From the NCBI GenBank assembly GCA_018364635.1, contig JAGZLR010000038.1, forward strand, positions 1 to 19,126: DNA of 19,126 bases. The letters are read 5' to 3'. Of this stretch, positions 14,693 through 19,126 are shown one piece after another. Numbering within the stretch: position 1 is the stretch's first letter; the number at the start of each line of letters is the position of its first letter. This DNA is from Clostridiales bacterium (GTDB taxonomy: Bacteria; Bacillota; Clostridia; Lachnospirales; Anaerotignaceae). A program made the position numbers and the translations under genes. The notes under the pieces are model-generated. The model was not told the origin of the DNA. It searched no databases and worked only from the letters and a program-made list of their open reading frames with translations.

Positions 14693-15012
14693 CTGGTTTC
14701 TTCCCTTTCTTCTATCACTTTTACATCTTTTCCTAACACCAATGTGTTAACAAAATTATCTGAAAATAGTCCTGGATTCCATCTCACCCAAATATGAACG
14801 TCTTGAGTCGATGTCAGACGGATATCTTTTTTTATAGCTTTACCCTCCAGAATGGTTATTGTGTTTTCCCCCTCTGGTACATCCTCAATCTCCACCTTAT
14901 TGTATGCCCCAAGCCACCCCTTGATTTCTCCATTTAAATAAACATCTCTGTCAACATTGCTGCCTCCTGAAATATACCCCGTTGCAGCCTCCACGATTAT
15001 TTTCATTTCCAA
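14686..15012 (-). CDS. Small beta-rich moron-type protein, subfamily A (108 aa)
   Basis: 108 residues. MEMKIIVEAATG, GGSNVDRDVYLNGEIKGWLGAYNKVEIEDVPEGENTITILEG, IRLTSTQDVHIWVR, then NTLVLGKDVKVIEE. It shares with subfamily B the pattern YLNGE(I/L).GW..K...(D/N)VPEGENT.(T/E)I and the later (V)(H/K)IW.R, but lacks the linker and C-terminal helix. It is close to the 111-residue protein at 18681. No signal or membrane segment, so probably cytosolic or part of the particle. It has its own promoter, an AGGAGG SD, and its stop codon lies inside a terminator loop: a self-contained cassette. Candidate roles are tail decoration, chaperone, or superinfection immunity; none is shown. Confidence 0.75.
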   Translation of the reverse strand: MEMKIIVEAATGYISGGSNVDRDVYLNGEIKGWLGAYNKVEIEDVPEGENTITILEGKAIKKDIRLTSTQDVHIWVRWNPGLFSDNFVNTLVLGKDVKVIEEREETRR

Positions 15013-15031
15013 TTCCTCCTTTTTTTCTTCT

Positions 15032-15060
15032 ATTTTATCACTTCTTTTCCCTCATCACAA
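15032..15060 (-). promoter_or_regulatory. Cassette promoter for the 108-residue gene
   Basis: -35 TTGTGA (15055-15060), spacer 17, extended -10 TGA-TAAAAT (15032-15037). It sits in the 57-base gap after the DUF2577-like gene. It aligns over about 50 bases with the leader at 19017-19060, including the A-rich run and AGGAGGAATTGG before the start. Confidence 0.65.
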
Positions 15061-15069
15061 TTCCTCATT

Positions 15070-15339
15070 TCAAAGTTCCTCCAATTCAGCCAAAATAATC
15101 ATCTTCTCATCCTCCCCCATAGGCAGAAGTAAATACTTCTCTCCCTTTTTCAGCCCAATGCCCTTTGCCCGCATCAGCTCACCTTTCCCGCTTTTGTACT
15201 CAATCCCGCCTACATTCATCACCTGAATCGGGTCCTCTTCATCTTTCGTGCAGATGCCAAAACGAAAAAATACCGGCTGATCCTCTACCGCAAACTGCTT
15301 CACCATCTCGTTAATTTTTCTGTAAGGATTATCTTCCAT
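15070..15339 (-). CDS. DUF2577-like (XkdR-type) baseplate protein, short form
   Basis: 89 residues. N-terminal helix with NPYRKINEMVKQFAVEDQPVF, then a beta region (FRFGICTKDEEDPIQVMNV), KAKGIGLKKGEKYLLLPMGEDEKMIILAELEE at the C-terminus, matching the KKGD/E..LLL....-q/k-.ii-l end of DUF2577 proteins. It lacks the His-Ser-His patches of the copy at 5957. It lies 3 bases after the XkdQ-like gene, the usual neighbour. Assignment is by C-terminal pattern and position. Confidence 0.8.
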   Translation of the reverse strand: MEDNPYRKINEMVKQFAVEDQPVFFRFGICTKDEEDPIQVMNVGGIEYKSGKGELMRAKGIGLKKGEKYLLLPMGEDEKMIILAELEEL

Positions 15340-15342
15340 CGT

Positions 15343-16314
15343 TTATTCCTCCCCCGCGTTTGATTCGCTCATAATTTCCTTAAAGTTTAGAGTCAGTTGG
15401 TTGGTGTAAATCCCATTGCTCCAAGTATGCACATCATTGTCAATATAAAAAAGCCCGTCAACCCCTGTCACCGGCTCATGTACAATCACCGAATTTCCTG
15501 TCACACACCTTGCGTCGCCAAAATTCGTCACCGTAATCTTTTGACTTACATCCCCGTCTTTCAACATCTGCTCCGCCGTCTTTACCGCATCGTCTCCTTG
15601 ACTCACCGCACTTTGCAGCACGCCAAAAATATCAATGTTCTCCTGGTTTTTCAACGGCTTTTGTATCTGGTTGGCTCCCTGGTCGTAAATCACTACCTGA
15701 TTAGTCATGTTCTCTGCACTTTCCGTCATGCTGGCGCTCTGTAAATTGTAGTCCCCTGTCAAAGTACACACCACATTCCTACTCCGTTCCACTACGCATA
15801 ACTTCCCGTCGTCAAACCGTACCACATATTTTTTCCCCGTCTGTTCACTTGCCTTCGTGTAAAGTGTCTGAATCATATCTTTCAAACTTACACACAAAAA
15901 CTTCCTGTTGAGCTTCACCCCTGTCTCAGCAATCTCCCCCGGCGTAAAACCGTAGTCGGCGCAAATCCGCCGCACCATAGCTTCCGGCGTCATGTTTTCC
16001 ACCTTGTATGCTCCCTGGTTGCGGTTTAGCCGAATGCCGTCGTCAATAGCCGTAATGCTCACCAAACTCTCGCCTGCTTTTCGCGTCCTGGTAAAAATCT
16101 TGCCGCGAAACAATACCGCGCCGTCCAGAGATAAAACCACCTTCGCCCCCAGCGAACAGTCAATCATAGGAATCGCCCTGTCCACACTGTTGGTCAGTAG
16201 CCCAAACTCCAACACTCTGGAAATCGACTGGTAATCCCCGCTGATACTGATCTGGTCCGCAAACGTCGTCGCGTCAAAAACTCCTGCGTCTGTCTCCACT
16301 GTCAATTGAATCAT
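15343..16314 (-). CDS. XkdQ-type tail hub protein
   Basis: 323 residues, hub protein of the baseplate (gp27/late-control-D fold family). Seen: ISISGDYQSISRVLEFGLL, GAKVVLSLDGAVLFRGKIFTRTRK, the segment VSITAIDDGIRLNRNQGAYKVENMTPEAMVRRICADYGF typical of XkdQ/YqbQ, VRFDDGKLCVVERS, and the C-terminal VHEPVTGVDGLFYIDNDVHTWSNGIYTNQLTLNF, which is a conserved ending of the family. Good SD (AAAGGAGGG). Lies 15 bases after the LysM gene. Divergent paralogue of 6381-7340. Confidence 0.9.
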   Translation of the reverse strand: MIQLTVETDAGVFDATTFADQISISGDYQSISRVLEFGLLTNSVDRAIPMIDCSLGAKVVLSLDGAVLFRGKIFTRTRKAGESLVSITAIDDGIRLNRNQGAYKVENMTPEAMVRRICADYGFTPGEIAETGVKLNRKFLCVSLKDMIQTLYTKASEQTGKKYVVRFDDGKLCVVERSRNVVCTLTGDYNLQSASMTESAENMTNQVVIYDQGANQIQKPLKNQENIDIFGVLQSAVSQGDDAVKTAEQMLKDGDVSQKITVTNFGDARCVTGNSVIVHEPVTGVDGLFYIDNDVHTWSNGIYTNQLTLNFKEIMSESNAGEE

Positions 16315-16329
16315 CTCTTTTTCCCTCCT

Positions 16330-16986
16330 TTATGAAAGCATCGTCCTGTCCGGCAGATGCAGTGTCTTTCCCACTGGAATCAAATGTGGGTTTGGAATAT
16401 CGTTGTATGCCGCCACTTTCCCGTAAAGACTAGGGTCCCCATAAAACTTCCGGCAGATACCGCTTAACGTATCCCCCGCGCTGATGGTATAACTTCTTTC
16501 CTCCTTCGTCTCCTGTGGCTGGGGCCGTGGGTTGTTCCCTGTCTGTTTTTGTTCCTCTCCTCCTGCCGAAAGCCTCCGATACTGTGATACCCCAATGGTG
16601 GCGTAAACGTCGTGGGTGCCGTCCCGCTCTGTAAAGTTGATTTTGTTGATAAAACAAGTGGTGTTGATATTGGTATCCGCCCCAATCATAAACCGTAAAA
16701 TCTTCCCCTCATCGCACCAGTCCTCAAACTTTCTTACATAGTAATAAGGGTCAATCACCGCCCCTTCGTTTACAAAAGAATACCGCTGTGCCGGAAACAT
16801 ACATTCCAACTGTAACTCCATCATGTATCGCTTCCCCGGCACATTCACCTGTCCTAGCTCCGTCAAATTTAACTTCTCGCTGTTAATACCATGGTCGATC
16901 ACATAGTTCTCCGGCGTCACCGGCAACGTCAACTCTTCCCCCTTTTCCTCATCCAAAAAAATAAAATACCTTCTGTTGTCTGCCAT
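16330..16986 (-). CDS. LysM baseplate protein (XkdP-type)
   Basis: 218 residues. The N-terminal 140 residues are a beta-rich structural domain (LPVTPENYVIDHGINSEKLNLTELGQVNVPGKRYM.., FEDWCDEGKILRFMI, INKINFTERDGTHDVYATIGVSQYR), as in XkdP and gp53-like proteins. A Pro/Gln linker follows (146-162), then one LysM domain (164-211: YTISAGDTLSGICRKFYGD, IPVGKTLHLPD), which binds peptidoglycan-type glycans. It is preceded by a terminator and the SD AAAGGAGG. It fits between tape measure and XkdQ, as in PBSX. Confidence 0.93.
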   Translation of the reverse strand: MADNRRYFIFLDEEKGEELTLPVTPENYVIDHGINSEKLNLTELGQVNVPGKRYMMELQLECMFPAQRYSFVNEGAVIDPYYYVRKFEDWCDEGKILRFMIGADTNINTTCFINKINFTERDGTHDVYATIGVSQYRRLSAGGEEQKQTGNNPRPQPQETKEERSYTISAGDTLSGICRKFYGDPSLYGKVAAYNDIPNPHLIPVGKTLHLPDRTMLS

Positions 16987-17010
16987 ACCAAATTCCTCCT
17001 TTTTTTCATT

Positions 17011-17043
17011 AAAAAAAACGTCTTTTCTCCAAAAAAAGAACGT
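17011..17043 (-). terminator. Terminator between TMP1 and the LysM gene
   Basis: In the transcript ACGT-T-CTTTT pairs with AAAAGACGT with one bulged T (9 pairs), loop about 7, followed by a run of eight T (17011-17018). No good promoter is visible between it and the LysM gene, so read-through is needed for the hub genes. Confidence 0.65.
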
Positions 17044-17103
17044 CTTTCTACCTATTTAATAGCAATATTTTTTGTATCCTTTAAACTCCTCTTTTTCCAA
17101 ATC

Positions 17104-18645
17104 TCATCCAATTTCGTGATACAGCGAAATCTTCCGCGCAATCTCCATCGCTACCTTGTCCACGTCCGCTTCCTCTCTGATGTAAAACGTTCCGCTGATG
17201 TTGATGTTCGGCGCCAGGTTTTGGCTGTACTGCCTGTTCTCGCTTGCCGTCAGCACCCGCTCTCCCCAGTGCAGCGTAGCCGCATACCCGTCATACGGCA
17301 CAAAGTTCATCCCAAACGCTTTCGGATTTTTGCCATAGTCCGGCTCATACAGATCAAATTTTCCCTTTCGCAGCTCATATTCCACAGCGTCCATCCCAGG
17401 GTCGCTCCCCGTCAGCGTGTTGTATCCCACGCCATGAATTCTGCGGGAAATCTCATCCGCCTTTTCAAGCATACTGCTCTCACATTGAATCAGCGCTTCA
17501 TCTAGCCCCTCGTTTAAGTTTTCTCCCAAAGAATACCCTGCATCATAAAAACTGTTGCGGGATGCCCCTTGGATGCCGTCGATCATCCGATTGTAGGTTT
17601 CCGTTTCCTTCTTCCCCACATCAGATTTGGTATAGGCGTTTTGAATCACCGTACCTATTTGGGATTCAACAAACCTTAACTGAGATGACGCCTCCAACAA
17701 ATCCTCCTCCGATACAGATTTTGGGTCAAGCTCATACTTTTCGATCACAGGAGAGTAGGTTTCAACAAGAGACGCTAAATATGAAATCATGTCTCTCGTT
17801 TCCTTATCATAAGTTATACTGCCGTCTCCCCCTTCTCCCATCACTTTCTTCTGAATATCTATCGCCATATCCAATTTTTTCCCGTCTAAAATTCCCTCGT
17901 AAATACCGCCGCCTATGGATAAAATCTCCATCTTTCTTCTCAGAGAATCGTTGTACGCCTTCACAAAGGCGCTTTCATATCCTTTTATCGTTCTGTTGTA
18001 AGCGTCTCCCTGAGTGATGGTAAGTTCCCTGTCATTTCTTCCCATCAGCTCTCTCCAGTACCCAGTTTCTTTGTTCTGTGCCGCGTTGCTTCCCCAATTC
18101 AGCCTCTCAGAAAAATTCTCTACTGTATTTTCAAACTGGTCGTTGACATAGTCCTGAAAGCCACCTTCTTTTCCCGCGCCGCTTTGCCTGGCCGCGCCTA
18201 ACAGCGTAAAGCCAACTGTCACCGGCAGCAAAAATTTCGGCTGCATTATAAGGCTACCAATTCCTTTTTCAATGCCAAATGCCGCACCCGCTCCTGTCAG
18301 CAAGGTCATGGCCGTGCCTCCGTAGGTCATCCCCCCGTTAATCATCGCCTCCTTGGTGTCGTCTCCTCGGCCGTAAATGCTGACGCCATTGCCAATTTGC
18401 CCGCGGATGGAAAATCCTTCCCCCTGATAAACATCAAAACTTTTTTTCACCTCTGACTCGTAGAATATCTCTTCCTCGCCACGTAAAAACCTCATCGCAG
18501 GAGATGTTTCTTCATTCAGCTCTTTCCATAGCTCACCGCAGCTTTTCGATAACTCATACAGAGAACTAGACATCCGTTTGAGCGCTGACTTCATACTGCT
18601 CTCATCCTCTTCATCCTGCACACATTCCCTTAAACTTTTTTCCAT
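17104..18645 (-). CDS. Short tape-measure-like tail protein, first copy (TMP1)
   Basis: 513 residues. Position upstream of the LysM gene is that of the tape measure in PBSX-like tails. The C-terminus carries GMNFVPYDGYAATLHWGERVLTAS (to about 468), then NINISGTFYIREEADVDKVAMEIARKISLYHEIG, an ending found in Clostridia tape-measure proteins. A glycine-rich hydrophobic part covers 103-152 (MTYGGTAMTLLTGAG, LLPVTVGFTLLG). A long helical part follows, sharing with TMP2 blocks such as DMISYLASL.., SVSEEDLLEASSQL, YDAGYSLGENLNEGLDEAL. The N-terminus (1-100) is different and charged. It is far shorter than most tape measures. A stop-embedded terminator lies 21 bases before its ATG, and another follows it. 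Confidence 0.75.
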   Translation of the reverse strand: MEKSLRECVQDEEDESSMKSALKRMSSSLYELSKSCGELWKELNEETSPAMRFLRGEEEIFYESEVKKSFDVYQGEGFSIRGQIGNGVSIYGRGDDTKEAMINGGMTYGGTAMTLLTGAGAAFGIEKGIGSLIMQPKFLLPVTVGFTLLGAARQSGAGKEGGFQDYVNDQFENTVENFSERLNWGSNAAQNKETGYWRELMGRNDRELTITQGDAYNRTIKGYESAFVKAYNDSLRRKMEILSIGGGIYEGILDGKKLDMAIDIQKKVMGEGGDGSITYDKETRDMISYLASLVETYSPVIEKYELDPKSVSEEDLLEASSQLRFVESQIGTVIQNAYTKSDVGKKETETYNRMIDGIQGASRNSFYDAGYSLGENLNEGLDEALIQCESSMLEKADEISRRIHGVGYNTLTGSDPGMDAVEYELRKGKFDLYEPDYGKNPKAFGMNFVPYDGYAATLHWGERVLTASENRQYSQNLAPNINISGTFYIREEADVDKVAMEIARKISLYHEIG

Positions 18646-18666
18646 TTGTTTTCCTCCTTCTCCAAT

Positions 18667-18687
18667 AAAAAAAGCGCCTTTCAGCGC
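18667..18687 (-). terminator. Stop-embedded terminator directly before TMP1
   Basis: GCGC (18684-18687) pairs with GCGC (18674-18677), loop TGAAAG containing the stop of the 111-residue gene, then seven T (18667-18673). Extra A-U pairs can form beyond one mismatch. The short stem suggests incomplete termination. Confidence 0.65.
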
Positions 18688-19016
18688 ATTTTCTCTTCCT
18701 TTTCTTCTATCACTTTCACATCTTTTCCTAACACCAATGTGTCAATATAATTTTTTTTAAATAGGTTCAGTTCCTGATTCTCTCTTACCCAAATATGAAC
18801 GTCTTGGGTCGATATCAGCCGAATTTCTTTTTTTCGGGTTTCACACACTGTAATAGTTATTGTGTTTTCTCCCTCTGGTACATCCTCAATCTCCATTTTG
18901 CCAAAAATGCTCAGCCACCCTTTGATTTCTTCATTTAAATAAACATCCATGACAAAATTAATTCCTCCATTTATAATAGTCCCTGTTGCCGCTTCCACCG
19001 TTATCTTCATTCCCAA
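18681..19016 (-). CDS. Small beta-rich moron-type protein, subfamily A (111 aa)
   Basis: 111 residues, close relative of the 108-residue protein at 14686: MGMKITVEAATGTIINGG, MDVYLNEEIKGWLSIFGKMEIEDVPEGENTITI, IRLISTQDVHIWVRE, DTLVLGKDVKVIEEKEE. The most different parts are residues 12-25 and 55-62, the likely turns. Own promoter at 19032, SD AGGAGG 8 bases before the ATG, stop codon inside the terminator loop. It stands directly before TMP1, as the subfamily B genes stand before TMP2. Function unknown; composition suggests a soluble all-beta protein. Confidence 0.75.
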   Translation of the reverse strand: MGMKITVEAATGTIINGGINFVMDVYLNEEIKGWLSIFGKMEIEDVPEGENTITITVCETRKKEIRLISTQDVHIWVRENQELNLFKKNYIDTLVLGKDVKVIEEKEEKMR

Positions 19017-19031
19017 TTCCTCCTTTTTTCT

Positions 19032-19060
19032 ATTTTACTACTTCCTTCCACTCATTACAA
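19032..19060 (-). promoter_or_regulatory. Cassette promoter for the 111-residue gene
   Basis: -35 TTGTAA (19055-19060), spacer 17, -10 TAAAAT (19032-19037). Same geometry and surrounding sequence as 15032-15060. It lies 17 bases downstream of the T-tract start of the preceding cassette terminator. Confidence 0.6.
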
Positions 19061-19076
19061 TCATCCCCTTTCCAAT

Positions 19077-19098
19077 AAAAAAAGCGCCTTTCAGCGCT
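19077..19098 (-). terminator. Stop-embedded terminator of the cassette at the right edge
   Basis: AGCGC (19094-19098) pairs with GCGCT (19083-19087), loop TGAAAG with the stop codon, followed by seven T. Third copy of this element. Confidence 0.7.
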
Positions 19099-19126
19099 CT
19101 TCTGTATCTTTCTCTTCTATCACTGT
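19091..19126 (-). CDS. 3' end of a fifth small beta-rich protein
   Basis: Only the last 11 codons and stop are in the window. They read TVIEEKDTEER, matching the KVIEEKEEKMR and KVIEEREETRR ends of the subfamily A proteins, and the stop lies in the same terminator loop. So at least two subfamily A cassettes precede TMP1. Confidence 0.6.
   Translation of the reverse strand, partial: TVIEEKDTEER

Noticed and set aside
1..19126. tRNA or rRNA genes and attachment sites
   Set aside because: No cloverleaf or rRNA segment was seen, and no direct repeat of att type could be matched to the ends of the phage-like parts within the window.

Overview
The window looks like chromosome of a low-to-middle GC Bacillota (Firmicutes), most likely a Clostridia. 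The evidence is AGGAGG-type ribosome sites before almost every gene, U-tract terminators, a SpoIVFB-type site-2 protease, an LtaS-type polyglycerol-phosphate synthase homologue and PBSX-style phage genes. Every protein gene reads on the minus strand, so the order below follows transcription from right to left. No species can be named.

Right part (about 19.1 to 9.6 kb): a contractile-tail and baseplate module. In order: a partial small beta-rich protein, a full-length relative, a short tape-measure-like protein (TMP1), a LysM baseplate protein, an XkdQ-like hub protein, a DUF2577-like protein, three more small beta-rich proteins, a second tape-measure-like protein (TMP2), a DUF2634/gp25-like protein, baseplate J and DUF2313/XkdU. 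The core order matches PBSX xkdP-Q-R-S-T-U, but a second tape-measure gene and three small genes sit between the XkdR and XkdS equivalents. The small genes look like moron cassettes: three copies of a promoter with the same geometry (TTGNNN, 17 bases, TAAAAT), and terminators at the ends of the cassettes. In three copies the stop codon lies in the terminator loop. A terminator lies only 21 to 22 bases before the start codon of each tape-measure gene.

Middle (9.6 to 7.3 kb): a translationally coupled pair, a short one-pass membrane protein and an M50 site-2 protease, occupies the place where tail-fibre and lysis genes would be expected. About 1 kb without a convincing protein gene follows. It holds, on the opposite (plus) strand, two tandem small RNA genes of about 140 nt. 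Each has its own strong sigma-A promoter, stems that differ in sequence but keep their pairing, identical CU-rich segments, and an intrinsic terminator. They resemble in design the multicopy SD-binding sRNAs of Gram-positives (Listeria LhrC, streptococcal csRNAs), but I do not recognise the family. This is the most interesting element of the window.

Left part (7.3 to 0 kb): an orphan XkdQ-like plus DUF2577 pair, a lipoprotein with its own promoter, a small gene broken by a stop codon, an LtaS/sulfatase-type membrane enzyme with its own promoter and terminator, and the start of a phage packaging module: a PBSX-type large terminase with an extra HTH-like N-terminus, then an SPP1-type portal cut by the window edge. 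The left end is therefore probably the entry to another prophage or prophage remnant, separated from the tail module by host-type genes.
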